DNA of 64,000 nucleotides from Polytrichum commune (taxonomy: Eukaryota; Streptophyta; Polytrichopsida; Polytrichales; Polytrichaceae). The stretch lies in the NCBI GenBank assembly GCA_950295325.1, contig OX485806.1, positions 38,874,001 to 38,938,000 on the forward strand. The letters run 5' to 3'. The notes beneath the pieces are model-generated. The model made no database searches. It was not told the origin of the DNA and saw nothing but the letters and a program-made list of their open reading frames with translations. The position numbers and the translations under genes are program-made. Position 1 is the first letter of the stretch. Every line of letters starts with the position of its first letter. Of the stretch, positions 55,992-64,000 are shown in pieces.

Positions 55992-58900
55992 CGCAATTTA
56001 TACTTGCCAAATACGGAGGTTCTAAAGAAATTACCCGTATTAAATACTACCATTGTGTTAGATCACCTATTACTAGAACATTATTTCTGCTCAAGCATGA
56101 AGCAGGAGTCCACCTTAAAAGTACAATAAACAACTTCCTCCTACACCCATCCCCACTTGAAAACGCGTGGATGCAAGAAGCACAAATGCTACAGGGTCTA
56201 AATCCCAACACCTCACTTAAGCTATTACACAAATTGCTCATACATAATATAACAACACTAGACCAAATTACCATGCCTAATGGCACCACACTAATGAACC
56301 TAGATGAATTCAAAATCTACCACTCCACCCCTTCCAAACTCATCCAAAGTGCACTAAACATCGCTAATCAACTATTTTGCCAACCTCTCTGTAATCCCGA
56401 ATGCCCCCTACCATGCCAACGACACCATCCACCCAGATCCCTCAAAGACAAATATATACTAAGACACCACAACATTCTACCTCACCTACCGACTCCCCCC
56501 ATACACCCCCCAAATCCTCCCATCCCCCCTCTACCCCCTCCCCCCAACAACATACTTAAGGACCCCCGACAATATCCCATATACAAAATACTTGATCACA
56601 AACAAAAACAATCTACCGACCATAATGGAATAAAAAGAACAGTCACGTCATACCTATGTCAATGGACTACAATAAATAACCACACATACAACAAATGGCA
56701 AACCCCAAGGGACCTATACCCCTATTGTGATGCCAACACATGCAACCACAATACCACCCTACTTACCTACTACTACACGGAAAGACAACACAAACACTTC
56801 TCAAACATTATTAATGCCTACTTCTCCACCGAACAACAAAGAGACACGAGATATGTCATACCTACCACAATAATCCCACTAGCACATATCTCTATTAATG
56901 AGTGTAACCCAGAAAATGACATCGAAACCAACTCCGATACTATCCAAATACAATTCGACGTCGCTCACATATACGAAGATAATGGTAGGCACCTCATCAC
57001 CATCCCGAAAACCAGACTAATGTGGTTATGGAAACAATACCAATTGGCAAAAAATACCACACATGGTCTAGAACCGCCCACCCAATCTTTCGAAACCGAA
57101 ATGGTTTGGCTATATCAAAGATACAAATACCGAATCCCGAAAAATGACCCACTCAAACGTGCCCAATACACAATACCAACCCCAATATTAGATCTCCTAA
57201 TAACCACATTCAATATCAACCAGTCATACTTCTCATCCCCAGTGACATGCCCCACGCAACTCACCCAATTCTACTCGCCATTCTCACGGGACATAATATT
57301 TGGATCCTTAGGGAAAGCATTCGACCACAAATGGCAAGGAAAAGGATACGCTTACCCCCACAACGCAACAGACTTACAACAAGCCATTCACTGGGCTCGC
57401 ATGGCGGCCCAAAATGATCCATATACAATCACTATACTTATATCTCCGGATACCGACTGGTACAAAAACCCAAACCCGCACATAGGTCCATTCTTGGACA
57501 CACACATCATTGCCCAATTTGCAGCCGATACGATTGCATATGAAGAACCCACAATACCTCCCGAACTCAATATTACAAGAAAAGAACCGTCTACCCTACA
57601 AATATTTTGTATCCACCACCAAAACAATAATATAGGCACCTATGAACAAATGAAATTACTAAAGGACATAGCAGACAATCTCCAAATATTACAAAGCCAC
57701 ACCCAAATTGCACCACCCACCCCTTCAAACATCATAGTGAACTCTAGTAAAAAATGGTCTAAATCAAATTACCCAAAGATACCCCCAAACAATAACACCC
57801 CCACCCCACAACTCCCAAATTACCAAACGAACCTACCACTAAAATTCCACCCCCAATTCAGCTACTACACTGATGGCTCCTTTATGAAACCCAAAGAAAT
57901 AGCCCCTGGGGAATGGAGAAGAGAAAGAGCTGGATACGGTATCTACAGCCCCAAAGGGCTAAACATCGCCAATAGATTACATGGACATCAAAACATATTA
58001 CGAGCAGAAATGATTGCTATACACGAAACACTAAGCATCATCAACACACAATATCCCAACGAACCCGCATTCATATTCACATACAGTCTAAATGTATTAT
58101 ACCTACTTAACACTCAAATTAAACACCCCACACTTCATAATAGTCACCCAGACCAAACCACACTAGCCTCCATGGTAAAAACTCTTCAAAAAAAGACACA
58201 ACCAATTACACTATACAAAGTTAGAGCACACGTCAACATTGACGGCAATGAAAAAGCAGACAAACTAGCAAAAGAAGGATTAGAATTAGAGCACAGAATT
58301 GCCGCCCACCCATACGAACATGCCCACGCCACCCCTTACTATTACCAAAAAGACGTATGGGCCTCGATGGAAGACGTTCCGGACAAAGGCCCAGTTAGAT
58401 TCTTAGAAAAACAAATTAAAAAATATGATAGGGAAAAGAACCTAGCAATCATGGCCACACAAACCCCCAACACCTGTAAATGGACAGAAAACATAGAGAT
58501 AGACAACGAGTTGTCGAACGAGTTCTGGACAGATCCCGCTGTCACCGACAAACAAAAATCATGCCTCATCAAATTCCGCACAGGAACCTACATGGGGAAT
58601 GCGAGAAAACAAATGTTTTTTGGCCACCAAAGATTTCCCACTATCATGTGCCCCATATGCAACTCAAATGAACCAGATACATGGATACATGTATTACTTA
58701 CATGTAAACACCAACATATACACTCACTTAGAGTTAAAAGACATAACAAAGCAGTCGGAGAAATTAGGAAGCTCCTAATCTCATCAGAAAAATCCCGATG
58801 CTTTACTCTCATGAATGTTGGCACCTTCAATAACAACCCCCAAGAAAACACAGTCCCCAATTGGCTACTCCCCTGCACATGTAGTACACAAAGATGTCAC

Positions 58901-59053
58901 TGCAACGCAAGATTTAGACCTGATATCCTCTGTGTTAAAGGACTACCCTATCAAAATGCCCCTCCCAGAGATGTCGACCCTAACCTTACCATACAATTCA
59001 TTGAATTCACATACTGCAATGACAGATTCTCCCCAGAAGCAATTGAAGCATAA
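55931..59053 (+). CDS. ORF2 fragment: chromodomain-like, unknown, RNase H, CCHC and RLE
   Basis: Open for over 1,000 codons, including upstream of the first ATG at 56171. Chromodomain-like: YPIYKILDHK..SYLCQW..NKWQTPRDLY. Unknown domain: IPTPILDLLITTFN..YSPFSRDIIFG..FDHKWQGKGYAYP..ILISPDTDWY. RNase H: YTDGS, LRAEM, GNEKAD present, but the third Asp is Tyr (58082-58084). Zinc motif: CPIC..WIHVLLTC, then RHNKAV as in R2 proteins. RLE: RPDILCV, then FIEFTYCNDRF. A TAA at 59051 cuts off the RLE Lys (59060-59062) and the C-terminal helix. Confidence 0.85.
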   Translation, partial: EQLQNALNDKGRIGKIYTGLTQFILAKYGGSKEITRIKYYHCVRSPITRTLFLLKHEAGVHLKSTINNFLLHPSPLENAWMQEAQMLQGLNPNTSLKLLHKLLIHNITTLDQITMPNGTTLMNLDEFKIYHSTPSKLIQSALNIANQLFCQPLCNPECPLPCQRHHPPRSLKDKYILRHHNILPHLPTPPIHPPNPPIPPLPPPPNNILKDPRQYPIYKILDHKQKQSTDHNGIKRTVTSYLCQWTTINNHTYNKWQTPRDLYPYCDANTCNHNTTLLTYYYTERQHKHFSNIINAYFSTEQQRDTRYVIPTTIIPLAHISINECNPENDIETNSDTIQIQFDVAHIYEDNGRHLITIPKTRLMWLWKQYQLAKNTTHGLEPPTQSFETEMVWLYQRYKYRIPKNDPLKRAQYTIPTPILDLLITTFNINQSYFSSPVTCPTQLTQFYSPFSRDIIFGSLGKAFDHKWQGKGYAYPHNATDLQQAIHWARMAAQNDPYTITILISPDTDWYKNPNPHIGPFLDTHIIAQFAADTIAYEEPTIPPELNITRKEPSTLQIFCIHHQNNNIGTYEQMKLLKDIADNLQILQSHTQIAPPTPSNIIVNSSKKWSKSNYPKIPPNNNTPTPQLPNYQTNLPLKFHPQFSYYTDGSFMKPKEIAPGEWRRERAGYGIYSPKGLNIANRLHGHQNILRAEMIAIHETLSIINTQYPNEPAFIFTYSLNVLYLLNTQIKHPTLHNSHPDQTTLASMVKTLQKKTQPITLYKVRAHVNIDGNEKADKLAKEGLELEHRIAAHPYEHAHATPYYYQKDVWASMEDVPDKGPVRFLEKQIKKYDREKNLAIMATQTPNTCKWTENIEIDNELSNEFWTDPAVTDKQKSCLIKFRTGTYMGNARKQMFFGHQRFPTIMCPICNSNEPDTWIHVLLTCKHQHIHSLRVKRHNKAVGEIRKLLISSEKSRCFTLMNVGTFNNNPQENTVPNWLLPCTCSTQRCHCNARFRPDILCVKGLPYQNAPPRDVDPNLTIQFIEFTYCNDRFSPEAIEA

Positions 59054-59500
59054 AATAATAAATACAACTCACTAATTGCTAGCATTGCTTCCAAAGGATG
59101 GAAAATCGAACCACTTATTGTTATCACTGCTGGTGCCAGAGCGACTGCCCACATCCCATCTATGAAAGCACTAGAGACCAACTTCAAAATACCTATGGCC
59201 ACCATCAAAAATACTTTCAAAAATATTAACACCATTGCAATACAATATGCTATGTCTATTCTCCTCCATAAAAGGAGAATTGAAAACCACCAACCACTCC
59301 CCCAAAATCCAGACCCCCCATAACTCAGAACTTAAAAGTTAGGGTAAGGGGCAAAGGGTATTATATTAGGCGTAGGTTACATTACTGGTTTCTTGTGTCT
59401 AAAGTGTCTACTCTCGAAAGGGGGGAGTAGATCTTCTCCTTCATACCTTTGTCCTGTGGGCTTGGGATTGAAGGTAGATCGAACAGACACTTAATTCACG

Positions 59501-59521
59501 TCGGTCTCCTTCGGAGACCGA
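59501..59521 (+). other. 3' hairpin of the LINE
   Basis: TCGGTCTCC and GGAGACCGA pair perfectly over 9 bp around a TTC loop, just 5 bases before the (TTA)n tail. Many LINEs have a conserved 3' stem-loop recognised by their own RT; this is the obvious candidate. Confidence 0.85.
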
Positions 59522-59526
59522 AGTTG

Positions 59527-59544
59527 TTATTATTATTATTATTA
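59527..59544 (+). repeat. (TTA)6 tail of the LINE
   Basis: Six TTA units end the element and abut the right target-site duplication. Short simple-repeat tails instead of poly(A) are known in several LINE clades. Confidence 0.9.
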
Positions 59545-59554
59545 CTAAAGGAGC
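59545..59554. repeat. Right target-site duplication of the LINE
   Basis: CTAAAGGAGC, identical to 46421-46430. Confidence 0.88.
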
Positions 59555-59908
59555 TTCCCATGAGTTTGCAGGATCAATTGTGGCTCACAAAACATAACGC
59601 AACAAAACAAGTTAGTCACATGTGGCATGTACATTAGATCAGTAAGGCTAAGGGAGATCTCGAATTCATTCAATATAAATGCCATGAAATATCATGTAGG
59701 TTCGACTTTGTACATGCAAATGAATGTGCAAAATTAAACTAGATGTAAACCAAACTTGCTATATATGAAGGGGAAGTCAACTGTTACTTTAAAAAATGTC
59801 CATTTCAAAAAATGCAACGAAGCAGAGCATGAGAATCTATCATCTTTCCTCTTCGTTCAGAAGTAGATTGTCAGACATTCTCGCACGCTCTGTTTAAGCT
59901 ACTTTGTG

Positions 59909-59988
59909 TGACGGCTGCGGGGTTTGAACCCACGCCCTTTCGGACTGGAGCCTAAATCCAGCGCCTTAGACCACTCGGCCAAACCGTC
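59909..59988 (-). tRNA. tRNA-Leu (anticodon UAG)
   Basis: On the minus strand the acceptor stem GACGGTT pairs with AGCCGTC (one G-U) and the discriminator is A, as in all tRNA-Leu. The A box is TGGCCGAGTGG, the anticodon loop ATTTAGG gives UAG, the long variable arm (CCGAAAGGGC) makes it class II, and the B box is GGTTCAAACCC. The gene is intronless with no encoded CCA, typical of a nuclear plant tRNA gene. No T-run terminator is seen close downstream; the first good one on this strand is about 100 bp away. It lies 355 bp beyond the LINE duplication, on the opposite strand. Confidence 0.95.
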
Positions 59989-60130
59989 AGATGTGCAATG
60001 CAATTTCACAATTTATTACCAGACCAAAGTAGATTACTTGACAACATCGAATGGTTGCAGTCAATAACTCAATTCTTAACAAACAAAAAGCACACAGATT
60101 TGGTTGACTGATCACAAGCGATCACTCGGA

Positions 60131-60353
60131 GAACTACACTAAGTATGCTATAATTTAGTTCCACTTGCTACTTGGAGTTACACAATGCAATATCTTTTTA
60201 CTACTAATGTAATTCTTTTACCAAGTAAAGTTGTTATTGTTCTATAATGTCCAAACAACCAATTTGACATTGTGAGCAAAATATGAGATATACAGTAGAT
60301 AGATATAGCATTGCGTAATTCCAAGTAAGTAAGTGAGACTAAATACGATATAA
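60131..60353. mobile_element. M6-like MITE relative
   Basis: ACTACACTAAGTATGCTATA at the left and GACTAAATACGATATAAAGC at the right are near inverses. The interior matches 28598-28823 in inverse orientation (TTTGGACATTATAGAAC, GCAATGCTATATCTATC). Confidence 0.6.
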
Positions 60354-60506
60354 AGCGTACACCTACGGGAGTGAGTGGAGTTCTTTGGTTTCGATCGTCG
60401 TCGAGACACAAGTTGGTTGATCTTTGTTGCTTCACCTCCGTTGCAAATCTGTGAACTCAATCAAACTTGCATGATTTACTCTCAGCTAAACACACTAGGC
60501 GATCAT

Positions 60507-60860
60507 TTACTGCTTCACAACAGGGGAGCCGTCATTAACAGCAACCTCGATCGAGCTAAAATGTCTCCAGTGTCGCATAGATCCGTTGTTTCGTGGGTTC
60601 AGGTAGATCGACAAGAGCTCAAGGATAGTGTCATGTCCAGGTACAAGTTGCACATCTCCAGCCCACTGGTTTCTTGCTTCAGGAGCATTGTCCTCTCCAG
60701 TGGCATCACCATCTAGATTGGGGTCGTCCTGATCGCCACCCTCGTTGTGAACAGCATTCGGCTGTCCAAAAGCATCCGCGGTGACCACATAGTTGTGCTC
60801 TCCAATGCCACACATTGAGGGGTTGATTCTTGCAGTATCTGTGTGAGAGAGATCCTGCAC
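60507..60860 (-). CDS. Unrecognised ORF related to the one at 20.0-20.25 kb
   Basis: A 117-codon frame begins MQDLSHTDTARINPSMCGIG and includes VTADAFGQPNAVHNEGGDQD, PNLDGDATGEDNAPEARNQW and LELLSIYLNPRNNGSMRHW. It is acidic in the middle, with a normal composition. It resembles the minus-strand exon candidate at 20027-20248 around the GPPNAAQHEGED motif. TGTGCAG directly upstream of GATCTC could be a splice acceptor, so this may be an exon. I recognise no family; related sequence at two loci suggests either a gene family or a mobile gene fragment. Confidence 0.35.
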   Translation of the reverse strand: MQDLSHTDTARINPSMCGIGEHNYVVTADAFGQPNAVHNEGGDQDDPNLDGDATGEDNAPEARNQWAGDVQLVPGHDTILELLSIYLNPRNNGSMRHWRHFSSIEVAVNDGSPVVKQ

Positions 60861-61547
60861 AGCAGTTTGCCCAATTTAGAATCGAGTATCTGGGTAAGGG
60901 TTTAGGTGTTTAGGTTGGTTGCATTGGGCAATCTGCCCAATTAATGAAAACATACAAAGACTGGAAGTTTTGGGGATGTATATTCTGTGTCCCTGTAAAT
61001 CGAGACTTGACTCATTAGCACCAGCGTCGCTCTCTCAAGAAGCTTGCGTAAAGGGAAGAAAAGCAAAGGAACCACGTCTTTGACGAGTGGAGTTTTTCGA
61101 TGGGCACTTGGCTCAAAGTGCGCACTTTATTATTGGACTAGTGCAAAGGAAAAGTCCTCTTGAAGAAGGGTGCTCTCATATTTGTGTGCAAGCATCTAAA
61201 TGTTGAAGTAACTAACCTACTTGGCAATCATTTCCTTGCTCGATACAGACAACTATCCACATGTCGGTTCCAGTTCAGCAACAAGTGGCGTCGCTTCTTC
61301 TCCGTGGTTCGTAGTTCTGATTGTTAAGTGAACCGAAGGCCGATAAGATGTTCAACCAAGACATCGAATATGAATTATAATCCTTCCGCAAAAACATATG
61401 CTTCTTGTGGACCCACCCTATCTATTACCAAACCGATTCAAATCAAACTGTCGTAGAGATGTATTGAGAAATACACAGCACACCTGAATCCTGAACCAGC
61501 GTCGATTATTGGAGTAATCAGGCTACGCGGCGCGTGCGCCGCGTGAG
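60861..61547. other. Intergenic, no gene recognised
   Basis: Moderate GC, short frames only. Confidence 0.4.
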
Positions 61548-62227
61548 AATCCGTCGTGAGAAAGGTCTGAATGTGCGTTGGGAATCGACACTCGCTCCCT
61601 CCTCCTTTCTCCATCTCCTTTCACACCTACCGAAGCACATCGCCAGCTCTCCACTCACCATCAAACGAGATACAAAAGAGAGACCTTCCGAAATTTACAG
61701 ACACATCCTACTTTGCCACTACCTCCATCGGATCAAGCTGCTGTTTATTTGTTTTTCGAGGGGTTTTTTTTTTGGGTCTACTTTCACACATCTCTACCCC
61801 ATGCCCACGACTCAAATGTGGTAAGAAAATAAAAATCAATATGGGAGTTTAGTGCGATCAAACAGTAGAGTGAGCAAGCTTACCCTCCCCTGGCGCAGCT
61901 ATGCCCACCTCCCGGCAACCGCTACCAAACGCGAAGACTACACCTCCCCAATCTAAGTCAGCGGGTGTTTTCCTTCTCCGATGCTTACCACTCGGCCGGA
62001 GATGCCACCTGAACTCAAACCACCCCATGACTGATATACCACTTAGGATTCGTAAGCACAATAGCTTCTTCCGAATGTGCGCCGGGAGTCGACTCACACT
62101 CCCTTCTACCTTCTCCACTCTCCTTCTTCCACACTTACCAAGCACATAAGCACCTCTCCAAATATGAGCAAACGACAAACAAAAGAGAAACCTTTCAAGT
62201 TGAACTTTATCACGAACTCTACTTGGC
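61548..62227 (+). repeat. Direct repeat, about 180 bp, spaced by about 500 bp
   Basis: 61548-61727 and about 62045-62227 share AGAATCCGT/GGATTCGTA, GAATGTGCG..GGGA.TCGAC, CTCACCATCAAACGA-like and AAAAGAGA.ACCTT phrases in the same order. Small frames in each copy (starting MCVGNRHS and MCAGSRLT) are alike but short. Confidence 0.65.
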
Positions 62228-62239
62228 CACTAATAACTA

Positions 62240-63514
62240 CACTAAATAGTCCTATTAGGGCGGGTAAAAGATTAGCGGGGAAATAATTAGCCTGGGCCAC
62301 ACTAATTTTCTAGTCAAGGTGGAAGTAACGTAGGTCCAAGACCCCAGGTCTTCCCCTAAGTCTTTATGAAGATTTATGATCATTACATTGAATATTAGTT
62401 ATAGAACAAAAGTAGCACAAAAATAAACTAATCATCAACATTAATTTTCTAAAAAAAAATTAATGTGGTCCATGCTAATTTTCTACTAGAAATTTAGAAT
62501 GGGTTGAAAATATGTGTGGGTTCTAGAAAATTATTGTGGCCCACTGTCACGCACCTCTCCATGAGGAGTGCCCGCAACACCATGGGCACAAGGGGGACCC
62601 CGGAGTGACACCCGGGACTTGTGGCGCCATTGGTGAGAGGGCCCAAGTACTCTTAGTGTGGGTGAGGGCCCCGAGCGTTGAGAATGCCTCTCACCCACGG
62701 AGACTAAGAGTCATGAGGGTAAGGCCATGAGCTACTCATAGCTCATGGCGGCGGAATTCTAGAATGCTAAGGAACACCTCAATCGGAGGTGCGAGCTAGG
62801 AGATATGGCAATTTGAGTGGGGCGCTGTCCCGGGACAGCACCCTGGGACAGCAGTGACCTGGGAGTGGCGTCTGGGACTGCCAAGGTTTGAAGAGCCATA
62901 ACTTCCTCAATACTTGCCTGAATGGGGCAAATGAGGGGTTTATTGGCATCTACACAAAGAGTAGATGACGATAGAGTGGTCGCTTGATAGCATCAGACAT
63001 CATATATAAAAGTTATGGTGGTTTGAAGCTGCTGGGGGGTTCTAGCCCTAGCGGCTAAGGGAAAATGTCTACTTGGCCCCAACCCTTGTAGAGAGACAAA
63101 AAGATACTTGACGGTGGGGTAGGGGCCCCGCCCAAAGCCCTAGAGGCTTATATGGGTGAGGCGGCTTAGCCGACTGACCCCCCCGGAACCCCCGGAACAT
63201 ACTTGGCAATGTGCTCCGGGTAGTTGTAGTGTTGTTTTGGCAACACAATGATCAACTTAAGAGTGGACTTCCATGGATGGAAGTCCACCTTAGCCATTGG
63301 CTACCTACTAAGGGGAGAGTCCCGAACGCCTGTGTAGGAGGGTTTGGTGACTAAGCTATGAGCTTGAAGGTCCGCGGTTTTCGGAGCTAATCATGCATGT
63401 GCGTGGGATGTGCAGGTTAGCGCTCGTGGCACTTGCTAGGTTAGAAAGCGGTCAAGCTAAGTTAAGGAAAACTAGCAAGGGTTGCGACACCCACAATATT
63501 GGGACTATTTAATG
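62240..63514. mobile_element. TA-type MITE (M5), split by a solo LTR
   Basis: Starts CACTAAATAGTCCTATTAG and ends GGGACTATTTAATG, with TA on both outer sides (62238-62239 and 63515-63516). Without the LTR it is about 325 bp. The terminus shares CACTAAATA with M6, so the two families are related. Confidence 0.8.
62545..63489. mobile_element. Solo LTR, 945 bp, inside an M5 MITE
   Basis: Starts TGTCACGCACC and ends GTTGCGACA (TG..CA, inverted termini) with a perfect 5-bp duplication CCCAC at 62540-62544 and 63490-63494. The TGTCAC-type start is common among plant Ty3/gypsy LTRs. The host MITE reads on without a break on both sides. An inverted pair (CTCTTAGTGTGGGTGAGGGC and GCCTCTCACCCACGGAGACTA) lies near 62650-62710. 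Confidence 0.88.
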
Positions 63515-63516
63515 TA

Positions 63517-64000
63517 CATTTGGGCTCTCTACATATATCCATATATTTGGGAATCAACATATATATGGATCTAGATTCTATATGGGCCATGTTGTTTGTG
63601 ATATAGCCTACGCAAAAAATTCAATAGTTTTTTCCTAGTGCCCACAAAAAGCCAACTTATAAGACCATCAACTGGCCCACACCGGTGGAAGAGCTTCCAT
63701 CTTGATAGAGTTTTTGTCTAGTATGCATTGGCAAAAATATAGTATGTTTCAACCGGTAAGAATATTGTGAGTAGAACAAAAAATCCTTGCTGGTAGGAAC
63801 AAATTTTGGAAAGAGATACACTTTCAATATCAAGAGGGACTCCTCTTGCCCATGACCAACAACTAGCTTCTCCGTACTATGGCCATAGAACCGTTTGCTA
63901 ATATTGGGGAATCAAGTTTGTCAATCTCATAGGGATCTTCCCACATCATCACAAAGCAATTTTTTGGTAGGTCAAGAATTATTTAATGAAGCACTTAAAC
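63517..64000. other. Intergenic, nothing recognised
   Basis: AT-rich sequence to the window end. Confidence 0.5.

Larger units (their letters stand above)
52652..59323 (+). pseudogene. LINE ORF2 polyprotein, disrupted
   Basis: Domains in order: MASAYRP leader; 2A (52928-52951); AP endonuclease (about 53605-54340); RT (about 54980-55450 recognisable); conserved post-RT region; chromodomain-like (56568-56790); unknown domain (57170-57700); RNase H (57850-58285); CCHC and RHN motif (58649-58750); RLE (58915-59260). Defects: frameshifts near 54120-54135, 54385-54400 and 55915-55930; TGA at 55137; TAA at 59051. RT motifs before the first catalytic Asp are absent, implying an in-frame deletion near 54988. 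The frame after the last stop continues to TAA at 59321-59323. Intact, it would be about 2,200 residues plus the deleted part, which is very long for a LINE. Confidence 0.88.
46431..59544 (+). mobile_element. Full-length 13.1-kb LINE with APE, RT, RNase H and RLE domains
   Basis: Boundaries are set by the duplication CTAAAGGAGC on both sides and by a 3' hairpin plus (TTA)6. The order is leader, 168-bp tandem units, ORF1, His-Pro-Lys repeat zone with MASAYRP modules, then ORF2 with 2A peptide, AP endonuclease, RT, chromodomain-like segment, RNase H, CCHC knuckle and restriction-like endonuclease. Having both endonuclease types is known from the Dualen/RandI clade (green algae); the combination with 2A and a chromodomain-like segment is unfamiliar to me. 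This copy is inactive (three frameshifts, two stops, inferred RT deletion). The near-perfect duplication shows it inserted fairly recently, possibly helped in trans. Two older relatives lie at 1-1610 and 8250-12035. Confidence 0.92.

Noticed and set aside
58815-59075. Extra + strand ORF over the RLE region, alike in the 1-kb copy
   Set aside because: It is an off-frame shadow of the RLE coding sequence; the similarity between copies comes from the true frame.

Overview
The window looks like nuclear DNA of a plant (land plant or close streptophyte). The signs are plant-type TTTAGGG telomere-like repeats inside the sequence, a eukaryotic tRNA-Leu(UAG) gene with A and B boxes, plant-style MITEs of several superfamilies, solo LTRs and degraded LINEs. 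I cannot name the species. No host protein gene could be identified with confidence; almost everything recognisable is mobile DNA.

The centrepiece is a complete 13.1-kb LINE on the + strand (46431-59544). It is bounded by a 10-12 bp target-site duplication and ends in a hairpin plus (TTA)6. It has a GC-rich leader, tandem 168-bp units, ORF1 with a C-terminal charged helix, a 2.8-kb zone of His-Pro-Lys hexapeptide repeats holding tandem MASAYRP modules, and a very long ORF2. ORF2 reads: N-terminal module, a canonical 2A peptide, AP endonuclease (APE), reverse transcriptase, a chromodomain-like segment, an unknown domain, RNase H, an R2-type zinc knuckle, and a PD-(D/E)xK restriction-like endonuclease (RLE). 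Two endonuclease types in one element recalls the Dualen/RandI clade of green algae. The copy is dead: it has three frameshifts, two stops and an inferred deletion of the RT fingers.

Left arm (1-12.4 kb): two older, degraded copies of the same LINE family lie here (1-1610 on the minus strand; about 8250-12035 on the plus strand). The second was split by a 377-bp MITE and by a 1,682-bp solo LTR with a perfect 5-bp duplication. Around them lie hAT-type MITEs with perfect 8-bp duplications, a perfect 159-bp inverted repeat (4029-4364), and a TA-inserting MITE nested inside an older MITE whose unoccupied relative is also in the window.

Middle (12.4-46 kb): this is a mosaic of Tourist/Harbinger-like MITEs (3-bp TTA/TAA duplications), TA-type MITEs, a second copy of the CAGGGTTGTC hAT MITE next to a hAT-transposase remnant, dispersed ACCGGTT repeats and minisatellites. 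A GC-richer stretch at about 19-21.7 kb may hold exons of a real or decayed minus-strand gene. A 723-bp hAT-like element at 39.9 kb carries a 91-codon ORF.

Right arm (59.5-64 kb): the tRNA-Leu gene, an ORF related to one at 20 kb, a spaced direct repeat, and a 945-bp solo LTR inserted in a TA-type MITE.
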